64,000 nt of DNA from Arcanobacterium phocae (GTDB taxonomy: Bacteria; Actinomycetota; Actinomycetes; Actinomycetales; Actinomycetaceae). The position numbers and the translations under genes are program-made. The notes below the pieces were generated by a model. The model saw nothing but the letters and a program-made list of their open reading frames with translations. It did not search any database and had not been told where the DNA came from. The DNA lies in assembly GCF_900105865.1 (NCBI RefSeq), contig NZ_LT629804.1:1488001-1552000 (forward strand), read 5' to 3'. Numbering within the stretch: the stretch's first letter is position 1; the number at the start of each line of letters is the position of its first letter. Below are positions 24,824-33,967 of the stretch, piece by piece.

Positions 24824-26752
24824 CTAGTTCTTTCTTTGGCATACGCTCGCTAGCGCGATACGTGTTATCTGATAGCGAAGCACGATATCTATGGCAAGAA
24901 GAATCGCGCCGCATGCGGCGAGGAACAAGATTGGCATGTTCAAACTCATGGCGAAAGCGATTATTAAGGCGATCCCTATGCCAAGCCCAATGAACGCCAT
25001 ATCTAAAAGAATCCTAAAATGGACAAGCTGCCTAACGCTTGTCCCACCAATGTAACGAGGGAAAAAAGAACGCAAGCGCGCAGCGGCGTAAAGCTGCGCG
25101 CTAACGAACATACTAAATGCAGCAGTGAAAAGTAACGCACCTATAGAAATCAGGCTCACATAATAGCCTAGTTGCTGATCTTGTGCATACACCGTGATCG
25201 AATCCGCAGTACTGTCACTTGTCAGGTTAAGACCCAGCGAGGACGCTCGTGATATTAGTTCCTGAGGATCGTGAAATACTACGGATCCGAGAGTAGCCAG
25301 ACTCATGATGGTCTCTGCAGGGAACGCAGTCTTTAAGTTTGGAACGAGTATCACTAATGGGTTGGGGGCAAGGGAGAAAATCCCCTGATTCGCCACTGCG
25401 ATAGTGGAACCATTATTTTGGCAAGTGAAAAAACGTAACTGTGGTTTTGCTTGTCGCTCAATTAGAGTTACGTCCGTGGCAAGGTCCCGTGCTTGCCGGG
25501 CTTGAGCAGTATCAGTTATTTCACTGAAATGACACCCAGCAGGAATCTTCTCTAGTTCATCTAAGCTGCTAGGAGTAACAATCACGATTGATTCGTAACT
25601 ACTTGCAGACAACTTGCCGACATCTTCAGGTGAAACGTATTGTCTCCGAAACAAAGACACGTGATTCTTCGCTTCCAGCTCGGAAGTCAGCTGGGCAAAT
25701 GGAATAATGAATGGATCATAGTCGCGCTGCTCGTCCACGATCCCGCCAAAGCTCGCTGAATAATATTCAGGCAAATGTGATGCTTGCCGAGCAGCCTCCT
25801 GATTCTCACCAGAAACTAAATAGGCTCGGTACACAATAGGTAGTGATGCGAGAGCAAGCACAATCGATATAGCAGACATCGTAGCTCCGACCCACGAAAA
25901 CGTGGCTACTAGCGAGCGTCGCTCGACCCAGTCGCGAAGTCTGGGGAAAGTTACATAGGAAATAGCCGTTATCGCAATTGTCGTGGCGATCAGGGCACTG
26001 ATAAAAAGTACTGTAAGCGGAAGTATCATCTGAAAAGCAGATCTACCGATGATAATCACAGTGAGAGCGAAGCTAACCAGTATTGTCGCACCCATCGGTA
26101 TTAATACCAACGAAACCAGCGTAGTACTATCGCCGTTGACAATGTGAGTTTTTGTCTGTCCCGCACTCAAGCGTACGATTCGCGAATCAGCTCGAGTAGT
26201 AAACCAGCCAAAAATGGTAGCAACAACCAAGAAAACAGTTACTGCCAAAACAAGGATAATACCTTGATAAGCCAAGGGGAGGAAGTAAGTCTGGAAGACT
26301 GTGAAGTTCTCCCATGTGTGGATAGCGCCAACGTTATTAAGCCAGGTTTTCAAACTGGCAATTTGTGTGGCATCGCCTTTAACAGCGTAGATGCCGCTAC
26401 GCGATTGAGATGGTTGCTCTGAAGCCGGATACAAAGTACCTGTCTTGTTCGGGCGGAAAAAGTTGACCTTCTGTGCGGTAGAAGGCTGGTTGGCAGCTCG
26501 GGAGGTAATGGTTACCTCCCGAGTGCCAACCGTTCCGGACAGTTGCAAGAGCTCCACGCCGGTTTTTTGACCGATTTGCGCTAAGCCCTCATCAATCTGT
26601 GATATTGATAGGGGTGAGTGTCGAAAGTTGATGTAGCCAACATCGTCACTGTCCATAGGTAACATATTTTCCAGTTGCACTGCACGCAAAAATGCTAAGC
26701 ATACGATCACAACACCGAGGAAAACTCCAACCCCACGAACGAGACGACGCAT
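24824..26752 (-). CDS. Bacteriocin-associated integral membrane protein (DUF1430 type)
   Basis: 642 residues from ATG 26752, with AAGGTGG (minus strand) 8 nt upstream. Topology: one N-terminal segment (about 7-25), an extracytoplasmic domain of about 130 residues, then segments near 165-185, 210-235, 240-265 and 285-310, a second extracytoplasmic domain of about 220 residues, and three C-terminal segments (about 545-570, 590-610, 612-632). This doubled, FtsX-like layout is typical of the putative immunity/export proteins of lactococcin 972 clusters. It pairs with the ATPase that follows. Which of export or immunity it provides is not settled for the family. Confidence 0.85.
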   Translation of the reverse strand: MRRLVRGVGVFLGVVIVCLAFLRAVQLENMLPMDSDDVGYINFRHSPLSISQIDEGLAQIGQKTGVELLQLSGTVGTREVTITSRAANQPSTAQKVNFFRPNKTGTLYPASEQPSQSRSGIYAVKGDATQIASLKTWLNNVGAIHTWENFTVFQTYFLPLAYQGIILVLAVTVFLVVATIFGWFTTRADSRIVRLSAGQTKTHIVNGDSTTLVSLVLIPMGATILVSFALTVIIIGRSAFQMILPLTVLFISALIATTIAITAISYVTFPRLRDWVERRSLVATFSWVGATMSAISIVLALASLPIVYRAYLVSGENQEAARQASHLPEYYSASFGGIVDEQRDYDPFIIPFAQLTSELEAKNHVSLFRRQYVSPEDVGKLSASSYESIVIVTPSSLDELEKIPAGCHFSEITDTAQARQARDLATDVTLIERQAKPQLRFFTCQNNGSTIAVANQGIFSLAPNPLVILVPNLKTAFPAETIMSLATLGSVVFHDPQELISRASSLGLNLTSDSTADSITVYAQDQQLGYYVSLISIGALLFTAAFSMFVSAQLYAAARLRSFFPRYIGGTSVRQLVHFRILLDMAFIGLGIGIALIIAFAMSLNMPILFLAACGAILLAIDIVLRYQITRIALASVCQRKN

Positions 26753-26778
26753 CAAAACAACACCACCTTATATGCTAG

Positions 26779-27095
26779 CTAGCGGGTAACTGTGCTGCCG
26801 TTAGCACCAGCTTTGAATGTGACGGACGAACCAGGGGTGCGCCACAACCATGTCGATGCGGTCTTTCCTGCGCTTGCTTCGGCGCGTTCATACTTACCGG
26901 AAGACGTTCCTACTGAAGTCCAGTGTCCAGCAGTCCCGTGATAAAAACTGGTCGACGCGTTTCCAGTTGCGTAGTTCGTACCATAGTACCAGTCACCACC
27001 AAGAATTGACTCTGCATATGCTACCGAACTACCAGTTAGCAAAAGCCCAGCGGTGAGTGCGATACTCGTCGCTACTTTTTTGTTCTCTTCTTCAT
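26779..27095 (-). CDS. Lactococcin-972-type bacteriocin with frameshift in signal peptide
   Basis: ATG 27095 follows TAGGAG at good spacing and reads MKKRTKK, then TAG. One base back, the frame continues VATSIALTAGLLLTGSSVAY, then AESILGGDWYYG, to a stop at 26779. A complete product would have 105 residues: a Sec signal cleaved after AYA and a mature part of about 70. The mature peptide has the family's GGDWYYG start and a SFYHGTAGHWTSVG block followed by AEASAGKTASTWLW. The shift falls in the heptamer A AAA AAG (27082-27076, minus strand) directly before the TAG; a -1 slip restores the reading frame. It may be programmed frameshifting, phase variation, an inactivating mutation or a sequencing error. 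Lactococcin 972 blocks septum formation by binding lipid II. Confidence 0.8.
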
Positions 27096-27117
27096 TGAAG
27101 ACTCCTAATAGTCACAA

Positions 27118-27170
27118 GCATGGAACTCCCATGCACGTCACATGATACATGTCTCACTGTATCTTGGCAA
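27118..27170 (-). promoter_or_regulatory. Promoter and 5' hairpin of the bacteriocin operon
   Basis: On the minus strand TTGCCA (27170-27165) and TATCAT (27147-27142) are separated by exactly 17 nt, a good housekeeping promoter. The expected start near 27135 coincides with a hairpin, GCATGG-AACTC-CCATGC on the plus strand (27118-27134), at the very 5' end of the transcript. It could protect the mRNA or act in control. Confidence 0.55.
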
Positions 27171-27330
27171 TGCTTCGATTGGTGACAAGGCGGATAAATC
27201 GTGAGAGAGCGGTACTCGGCATGCCTATTAGGTTGAGAGGTTACGTTTTTATCGTATAGCCTAATAAACATAAGGGAAAGAACTTTTAGTTTTTGGTAGG
27301 GAAAAGAATTAAAGTCCACATTAAGTCTCT
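27171..27330. other. Intergenic stretch upstream of the bacteriocin promoter
   Basis: No gene seen. TATTAGG (27226-27232) and CCTAATA (27260-27266) form a distant inverted repeat of unknown meaning. Confidence 0.3.
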
Positions 27331-27818
27331 TTAAGTCTTTTTGAGAAAGAACGCATATTTTACATGGTTCATGCCGCCTTCAGAGGAGTAATGGATATAT
27401 CCCTGTTCATTTGGATACTGAATAGTCACTGCAATAAATATGGTCGTGGGAGCCGCGGGGACTCTCAGTAGAATAGTCTTGTTATCTTCTATCCAGTGAT
27501 TGCCACTAGAGGAGCTATATTCTTCGTAAGAGCAGTTTCCTTCAATAGGATTTCCATCTCTAAAGGATATGTGCCCACTGCTTGGTAACTGTATATGTAG
27601 GGGGCGTAGAAGTCTCAAAATCAGGTTAATCTCTGTATTTTCAACACGGATGACATGGGGAGAAGATTCGGCGAAGGAACGAGCTCCTTTTCTTCGCTCC
27701 TCCCAGAAATGAACCAACGATATTCCACAAGTGGTATCTCTTTGCCTTCTACTTTTAGCGACGGAGGATTAGGAGGGCTAGCCGACACTTTAGGTGGATA
27801 GAGTGATGCCGTATTCAT
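27331..27818 (-). pseudogene. Hypothetical protein gene, frame-disrupted
   Basis: ATG 27818 overlaps the stop of the symporter gene (ATGA) and has AGGAG 7 nt upstream, so it looks like a genuine coupled start. That frame reads MNTASLYPPKVSASPPNPP and ends after 65 codons. A second frame, open from about 27730 to 27331, reads through RVENTEINLILRLLRPLH and ends KYAFFLKKT. A single-base shift near the AAAAG run at about 27690 would join them into one protein of about 160 residues. I recognise no family. Its proximity to the bacteriocin operon is noted without a functional claim. Confidence 0.5.
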
Positions 27819-28750
27819 AAGTGACTCCTGGATAGTTTGCGTGCGATAACCGCGCACACCATTAGCTGTAACTGGTGGAAAATAATTAACGGGATTCCGA
27901 TCGTCCCAACGAGAGACGCAACGAATAAGGCATTGGCCATTGGTAGCCCAGTGGCCAATGATTTTTTCGAACCGCACATCAGTAGCACGATCCGATCTTT
28001 CCTGGCTAAGCCGAGTGATCCGAACCACGTCAGAGTCAGCATTAAAGCAAGGAACAATGCCAGCACGATCAGGAGGACAACCAGCGAATAGGCCGTGATA
28101 ACGCTCCATGAGCCGTCGAGAGTCGCCACCGTCGTCGCCGTCAAAACCACGAGAATAATTGCGCCCGTATCGGTAGTCTTGGTCAAGTCACGCCGGGAGC
28201 GCATCCACGCACCAAACCAGGGTTGCAGAAGCTGCCCGGCGATAAACGGCAACAGCAGTTTGACAAGGATCGAGCCAAACCCGCCGGTATCTGCACCGGG
28301 AACACTCATGAAAACTGCAACTAAAACTGGAGTGATAAACATTCCGGCAATATTCGATAGGGTCGCAGCAGCGATTGCAGCACCAACATTACCGTTCGCG
28401 ATAGACACAAATGTCACCGAAGATTGAACCGTAGACGGCAATAATGACAGGTAAAAAATCCCGCGAGCAAGTTCCGGACCGAGTAGGGGAGACGCAAGCG
28501 TCGCAACTCCCCAACCCTCCAACGGAAAAATCACGAACGTCGCAAGCAGAATCGAACCTTGCAGGCGGATATTAGCTAAACCGCTCAGAACCTCGCGAGT
28601 AGGCAACCGCATCCCATATAAGAGGAAAACGAGCGCAACTCCAATATCGGCAGCGATTCCAAACCCGTTTGCGACTTCACGTGAAAACGGAATAAACAAT
28701 CCCGCGCAGAGCGCAAGAATTATCCCGATAATCAGCGGATCTTTGCGCAC
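27815..28750 (-). CDS. Bile acid:sodium symporter-like membrane protein (SBF-like)
   Basis: 311 residues from GTG 28750. About nine to ten hydrophobic segments cover the protein. The pattern FLLYGMRLPTREVL in the second segment, LPSTVQSSVTFVSIANGN and the C-terminal MCGSKKSLATGLPMANALF match the SBF-like/YfeH (PF13593) branch of the BASS superfamily. GSKKSLATG is its hallmark. It probably moves an organic anion with Na+; the substrate is unknown. It starts beside the YciI gene stop, so the two form an operon. Confidence 0.87.
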   Translation of the reverse strand: MRKDPLIIGIILALCAGLFIPFSREVANGFGIAADIGVALVFLLYGMRLPTREVLSGLANIRLQGSILLATFVIFPLEGWGVATLASPLLGPELARGIFYLSLLPSTVQSSVTFVSIANGNVGAAIAAATLSNIAGMFITPVLVAVFMSVPGADTGGFGSILVKLLLPFIAGQLLQPWFGAWMRSRRDLTKTTDTGAIILVVLTATTVATLDGSWSVITAYSLVVLLIVLALFLALMLTLTWFGSLGLARKDRIVLLMCGSKKSLATGLPMANALFVASLVGTIGIPLIIFHQLQLMVCAVIARKLSRSHL

Positions 28751-28751
28751 A

Positions 28752-29030
28752 TTACGCCCACGGGCCGTAAATGACAGTCCACTCAGCTATCTCAACGTTG
28801 GCTAAGACGCCAGCTTTGTTGAACGGGTCATCTGCGAGTAGCTCCCGTGCCTTGTTCTCCGATTCGGCGTCGACGACGATCAATGCGCGTCCGCCCGCCA
28901 TTGGACCGGAAGCCTTGAGAGCGCCCTTATCGAAGAGCATTTTTAAGAACTCACGGTGACGTGGACGTACCTCCGTCGTGAGAGCAGTTTGGGCTGGATC
29001 GTATGTATAAATAACAGCAAATGTACTCAT
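28752..29030 (-). CDS. YciI-family protein
   Basis: 92 residues. It has the ferredoxin-like YCII fold pattern: FAVIYTYDP at the start, the conserved His in RPRHREFLKMLFDKGAL, GPMAGGRALIVVDAES and DDPFNKAGVL, with the family Asp-Pro. Function is unknown in most bacteria. It is divergent from uvrA and leads the symporter operon. Confidence 0.9.
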   Translation of the reverse strand: MSTFAVIYTYDPAQTALTTEVRPRHREFLKMLFDKGALKASGPMAGGRALIVVDAESENKARELLADDPFNKAGVLANVEIAEWTVIYGPWA

Positions 29031-29074
29031 GTGTACTATCTTACGTTGTGCTAACCGAAAACTGATATGGAAAC

Positions 29075-29107
29075 GTGTCGGATGTGGTCGGTATTATCGT
29101 AGACGTG
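29075..29107 (+). promoter_or_regulatory. Putative PafBC/RecA-NDp-type promoter of uvrA (leaderless)
   Basis: TGTCGG (29076-29081), 10 nt, TATTAT (29092-29097), then 7 nt to GTG 29105. The upstream half matches 6 of 9 consensus positions, weaker than uvrB, but the spacing is the same as at polA and uvrB. Confidence 0.65.
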
Positions 29108-31972
29108 CATGATTCAATACATATTCAAGGTGCTAGAGAGCATAATCTTCGTAACGTCACGCTGGATATTCCGCGGGACAAGATGGTTGTGTTCACTGGC
29201 CTGTCGGGTTCTGGTAAGTCGTCCTTAGCATTCGATACTATTTTTGCCGAGGGCCAACGTCGCTACGTCGAGTCTTTATCAGCGTATGCTCGCCAGTTCT
29301 TAGGGCAGATGGATAAGCCTGCTGTTGATTTTATTGAAGGACTCTCACCGGCTGTTTCGATCGATCAGAAATCTACAAATCGTAATCCACGGTCTACCGT
29401 TGGAACGATTACCGAAGTATATGATTATTTGCGTTTACTCTATGCCCGTGCAGGTACGCAGTACTGTCCGGTCTGTAATGCGCTGATCGAAGCGCAGTCA
29501 GCCGAACAGATTGTCAACCGGCTGCTCGAAGAAGAAGATAAAACCCGGTTGCATATTTTGGCGCCAGTTGTTCGTGGCCGCAAGGGCGAACATCTTGAAC
29601 TACTTAAACAGCTGCAAACTGATGGATATTCGCGTGCCCGCATTGACGGCACTGTTTATCGTTTAGATGAAGCACCAGCATTAGCTAAAACATATAAGCA
29701 CGATATCGATGTCGTTGTAGACCGCTTAGCTATTCGCGATGGTATCCGTTCCCGACTGAATGACTCGGTAGAAAATGCGTTACGGTTAGCAAAAGGCGTT
29801 GCCGTCGTGGAATTTGTTGATCGCGATGCCGATGACCCAACTCGGGAACGGCGATTCTCTGAGCATCGTGCTTGCCCGAATGATCATCCGTTAGAACTAG
29901 AAGAAATAGAGCCCCGCACATTTTCATTTAATGCGCCCTATGGTGCCTGTCCCGAATGCGACGGCATTGGTTTCAAATTGCAAGTAGATCCGGACTTGGT
30001 TATCCCAGATGAGGACATTTCGATCGAGGACGGAGCAATCGTTCCATGGTCGGTTACGGCTTCAGCATCGGCACGTGACTACTATCAACGTCAGCTTGCT
30101 AGCCTGGCAGAAGATATGGGATTTGAGCTCTCTACACCCTGGAAGAAGCTTCCCAAAGCTGCAAAGGAAGCGATATTGCGGGGCCGGGATTTCAAAGTGA
30201 AAATGAAGTACCGGAACCGGTGGGGACGCGAAAAAGTCTACTCCTCGGGATTTGAAGGCGTCTTGAACTATGTCAAGCGCAAGCACAATGAGACTGAATC
30301 CGAGTGGTCTAAAGAGCGGTTTGCTGGCTTTATGCGGGAAGTTGCATGCCCTGTCTGCCATGGTGCACGTCTGCGCCCTGAGGTTTTAGCCGTACGAGTT
30401 GGAGAACTCAATATCGCCGAGCTCACGGACTTACCGATCGGTGAAGCTCTGGACTACGTTACACATATTGAGCTCTCGGAAAGATCCCAAAAAATTGCGG
30501 AACAAGTCTTGCGTGAGGTTATTGAACGGTTAACATTCCTGGTTTCTGTTGGGTTGGACTATCTAACACTATCTCGCGCTGCTGGTACCTTGTCTGGTGG
30601 TGAAGCTCAACGAATCCGGCTAGCTACCCAGATTGGCTCTGGGCTCGTTGGTGTACTGTATGTTCTCGACGAACCATCGATCGGGCTGCACCAGCGTGAC
30701 AATGAAAAATTATTAGAAGCCTTGACTCGATTGCGCGATTTAGGCAATACCCTAATCGTGGTTGAGCACGACGAAGATACCATTCGGCAAGCAGATTGGC
30801 TCGTCGATATTGGACCAGGCGCAGGGGAGCACGGCGGTGAGATTGTGTTCTCTGGTGAGCCTGCAGATATTGTGAATGCGGAGCGTTCTATTACTGGTCA
30901 GTATTTAACAGGTAAACGCGTTATTGCAGTCCCGCAAGAACGGCGTAAGGTTGATAAAAAGCGCCAGATTACCGTTACCGGAGCACAGGAGAACAATCTT
31001 CAGAACGTGACGGTAAAGTTCCCAATTGGCGTGTTTACCGCGGTCACTGGGGTATCTGGGTCGGGCAAGTCATCGCTCGTCAACACAATTTTGTATAAAG
31101 TGTTGGCCAATCAGCTCAACCGCGCCCGGTCATTGCCTGGCCGGCACAAGAAAGTCACCGGTTTGGAAGAACTCGATAAGGTCGTGCACGTCGATCAGTC
31201 ACCGATTGGGCGCTCGCCACGCTCGAATCCTGCTACATACACGGGCATGTGGGATCCGATCCGAAAGCTGTTCGCCGAAACGCAAGAAGCAAAGGTTCGC
31301 GGATACGGCCCGGGGCGTTTCTCCTTCAACGTCAAGGGCGGACGCTGCGAAGCTTGCTCTGGTGATGGCACGATTAAGATTGAGATGAACTTCTTGCCCG
31401 ACGTCTACGTGCCATGCGAAGTTTGCCATGGTGCGCGCTATAACAGCGAAACTCTCCAGGTTCATTACAAAGGTAAGAACGTTGCCGAAGTCCTCGATAT
31501 GACGATTTCCGAGGCACGTGAGTTCTTCGGTAATGTCACCCGTATAGCAAAATATCTCGACATGCTTGAGCTTGTCGGTTTGGGATACGTCAGGCTAGGT
31601 CAGCCGGCCACCACGCTTTCCGGCGGTGAAGCACAGCGCGTGAAGCTCGCATCCGAACTCCATCGTCGTTCAACCGGACGTACCGTCTACGTACTGGATG
31701 AGCCAACAACCGGGCTTCATTTCGAAGACGTGCGCAAACTCCTGAGCGTGTTGCAGTCGCTTACTGACAAGGGGAATACGGTTATTGTGATCGAGCACAA
31801 TCTTGATGTCATCAAATCAGCAGATTGGGTTATTGATCTTGGTCCAGAAGGCGGAAAAGGCGGCGGTTTGGTGATTGCCGAAGGCACTCCAGAAGATGTT
31901 GCCGCGGTTCCCGAATCTCACACTGGTCGGTTCTTAAAACCGATCCTCGAATCGGCCACCTCTGAACGATAA
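29105..31972 (+). CDS. uvrA: UvrABC system protein A
   Basis: 955 residues from GTG 29105. This start is preferred over GTG 29075 because the promoter-like motif lies at 29076-29097 and [16 protein letters not shown] then begins the protein as in other UvrA. It has two ABC modules: Walker [10 protein letters not shown] and GVSGSGKSS, signatures [12 protein letters not shown] and [12 protein letters not shown]. Zinc-binding pairs are CPVC and CPEC in the first half, and the CEAC and CEVC pair in the second. UvrA finds DNA lesions and loads UvrB. uvrC follows after 2 nt, so the promoter should drive both. Confidence 0.96.
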   Translation: MHDSIHIQGAREHNLRNVTLDIPRDKMVVFTGLSGSGKSSLAFDTIFAEGQRRYVESLSAYARQFLGQMDKPAVDFIEGLSPAVSIDQKSTNRNPRSTVGTITEVYDYLRLLYARAGTQYCPVCNALIEAQSAEQIVNRLLEEEDKTRLHILAPVVRGRKGEHLELLKQLQTDGYSRARIDGTVYRLDEAPALAKTYKHDIDVVVDRLAIRDGIRSRLNDSVENALRLAKGVAVVEFVDRDADDPTRERRFSEHRACPNDHPLELEEIEPRTFSFNAPYGACPECDGIGFKLQVDPDLVIPDEDISIEDGAIVPWSVTASASARDYYQRQLASLAEDMGFELSTPWKKLPKAAKEAILRGRDFKVKMKYRNRWGREKVYSSGFEGVLNYVKRKHNETESEWSKERFAGFMREVACPVCHGARLRPEVLAVRVGELNIAELTDLPIGEALDYVTHIELSERSQKIAEQVLREVIERLTFLVSVGLDYLTLSRAAGTLSGGEAQRIRLATQIGSGLVGVLYVLDEPSIGLHQRDNEKLLEALTRLRDLGNTLIVVEHDEDTIRQADWLVDIGPGAGEHGGEIVFSGEPADIVNAERSITGQYLTGKRVIAVPQERRKVDKKRQITVTGAQENNLQNVTVKFPIGVFTAVTGVSGSGKSSLVNTILYKVLANQLNRARSLPGRHKKVTGLEELDKVVHVDQSPIGRSPRSNPATYTGMWDPIRKLFAETQEAKVRGYGPGRFSFNVKGGRCEACSGDGTIKIEMNFLPDVYVPCEVCHGARYNSETLQVHYKGKNVAEVLDMTISEAREFFGNVTRIAKYLDMLELVGLGYVRLGQPATTLSGGEAQRVKLASELHRRSTGRTVYVLDEPTTGLHFEDVRKLLSVLQSLTDKGNTVIVIEHNLDVIKSADWVIDLGPEGGKGGGLVIAEGTPEDVAAVPESHTGRFLKPILESATSER

Positions 31973-31974
31973 CA

Positions 31975-33963
31975 ATGGCAGATCCACAGAGCTATCGACC
32001 AACGGATATCCCGGCTAACCCTGGGGTTTACCGTTTTATCGACGACGAAGGACGAGTTATTTACGTCGGTAAAGCATCGTCATTGCGTAACCGGCTCAGT
32101 AACTATTTCCAGGATCCCGCGCAGCTACATCCACGTACCCGGGCGATGGTGTTTACCGCCGTCGAGGTCAAATGGGTTGTCGTCGGCTCGGAAATCGAGG
32201 CGCTAACCCTCGAATACGCCTGGATTAAGGAATTCGCACCACGCTTCAACGTGATGTATCGCGACGATAAATCTTATCCGTATTTAGCCATCACGATGAG
32301 CGAACAGTTTCCACGTGTGCTTGTTACCCGTAACGCTCATCGGCGGAAAGACAAGTACTACGGTCCATACACGAAAGTCTGGGCCGTACGCGAAGCCCTC
32401 GATCTTCTCTTGCGTGTTTTCCCCATGCGTTCATGTACGAAAGGCGTTTTTAATAGTGCTCATCGAACGGGCCGTCCCTGCCTAAACGGCTACATAGACA
32501 AGTGCGCAGCTCCGTGTATTGGACGGATTAGCGAAACAGAGCACCGGCAAATTGCCAAGGATATGATCTCGTTCTTAGACGGCAGTGGCGAAAAACTGAT
32601 TAAGCAAAAGACTGCTGAGATGAATCAAGCTGCCGCAGATTACGACTTCGAGCGCGCAGCAAGGTTACGAGATGACATCTCGGCTTTGACTACTGTTGCC
32701 GAACGCAACACTGTTGTTCTTGAGCATGATGTCGACGCCGATATTTTCGGTTTGGAGTTTGACGAGCTTGAGGCATCAGTTCAAGTGTTTTTCGTTCGTG
32801 GCGGGCGGATCCGTGGACAGCGCGGCTGGGTCACCACGGTAGAAGACCTCGGTGAGGCCGAGCTGTTGAATCAGCTGTTATTGCAAGTCTACGGCATGTA
32901 TGCGGCGTCGCCGTCGTCGTCAAAACGTAGCCAAGCGCGGTCGGTGGACGACGTCGAACACACCGCAACAGATGCGATACCACGTGAGATTTGGGTACCG
33001 TCACAACCAACCGATAGTGAAGCACTCACGGCTTGGCTCAGCGAACTGCGTGGAGCTGGAGTGCGTATCCGGACTCCGCAACGCGGGCCCAAAGCACAAC
33101 TAACTGAAACGGTTCATACCAATGCGGTCCAAGCGCTGCAACGGCATAAAATACAACGCGCTGGTGACATTACGGAACGTTCGCAGGCCCTCGAAGAGCT
33201 GCGAGATGGTCTGGAACTTGAGCGTGCTCCGTTACGGATCGAATGTTACGACATCTCGCATACTCAAGGGACCCACCAAGTCGGCTCAATGGTGGTTTTT
33301 GAAGATGCGTTAGCGAAAAAATCAGACTACCGGCATTTTATCGTGCGTGGTCCAGACGGTAACGGCGCCCGCGACGATACTGCCGCTATGGACGAAGTTT
33401 TACGACGCCGGCTCAGTCGCTTAACTGCTGGTGCACCGGCAGATGATGCCTCAGATGATGAGCCACTGACATCTGGTAACGATGTCACCGACAATAAGCC
33501 CCGCAGATTTGCTTACCGTCCTGATTTGATCGTAGTTGATGGTGGCTTGCCACAGGTCAATGCGGCTCAACGAGTAGTCGATGAACTCGGGGCAGACGTC
33601 ATGATTATTGGGCTGGCAAAGCGACTCGAAGAAATCTGGATACCAGGGGAGGAGTTCCCGGTTATTTTGTCGCGTTCGTCGCCGGCTCTGCGACTGTTGC
33701 AATACTTGCGCGACGAGTCTCACCGTTTTGCGATTACTTTCCATCGCAAGAAACGAAGCAAGGCGATGACCAGATCGGCACTTGATGATGTGCCTGGCCT
33801 GGGACCGGCAAAGCAGAAAGCATTATTAAAACATTTTGGATCGCTTGCGAAGATTAAGGCAGCCTCACGAGAAGAATTACTTAGGGCACCGGGCATCGGC
33901 CCAGCTCTGGCTGATGCGTTGACCTCGCAACTAGCCAAAAATGATCAAGAACTGGCAGGATAG
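31975..33963 (+). CDS. uvrC: UvrABC system protein C
   Basis: 662 residues. The N-terminal GIY-YIG nuclease (about 12-95) shows NPGVYRFIDDEGRVIYVGKA. A CxNxxxxxCxxPC-type cluster (CLNGYIDKCAAPCIG) and a UVR domain (about 205-240) follow. The RNase H-like domain contains IECYDISHTQGTHQVGSMVV and LIVVDGGLPQVNAA, and the C-terminus has tandem helix-hairpin-helix motifs (DVPGLGPAKQKALLKHFG). The enzyme makes both incisions around a lesion. It is 2 nt after uvrA and 4 nt before rapZ. Confidence 0.97.
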   Translation: MADPQSYRPTDIPANPGVYRFIDDEGRVIYVGKASSLRNRLSNYFQDPAQLHPRTRAMVFTAVEVKWVVVGSEIEALTLEYAWIKEFAPRFNVMYRDDKSYPYLAITMSEQFPRVLVTRNAHRRKDKYYGPYTKVWAVREALDLLLRVFPMRSCTKGVFNSAHRTGRPCLNGYIDKCAAPCIGRISETEHRQIAKDMISFLDGSGEKLIKQKTAEMNQAAADYDFERAARLRDDISALTTVAERNTVVLEHDVDADIFGLEFDELEASVQVFFVRGGRIRGQRGWVTTVEDLGEAELLNQLLLQVYGMYAASPSSSKRSQARSVDDVEHTATDAIPREIWVPSQPTDSEALTAWLSELRGAGVRIRTPQRGPKAQLTETVHTNAVQALQRHKIQRAGDITERSQALEELRDGLELERAPLRIECYDISHTQGTHQVGSMVVFEDALAKKSDYRHFIVRGPDGNGARDDTAAMDEVLRRRLSRLTAGAPADDASDDEPLTSGNDVTDNKPRRFAYRPDLIVVDGGLPQVNAAQRVVDELGADVMIIGLAKRLEEIWIPGEEFPVILSRSSPALRLLQYLRDESHRFAITFHRKKRSKAMTRSALDDVPGLGPAKQKALLKHFGSLAKIKAASREELLRAPGIGPALADALTSQLAKNDQELAG

Positions 33964-33967
33964 TGAT

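Noticed and set aside
26779..27042. Bacteriocin starting at TTG 27042
   Set aside because: That start lies in the middle of the signal peptide's hydrophobic core and has no ribosome-binding site. ATG 27095 with TAGGAG fits far better, at the cost of a frameshift.
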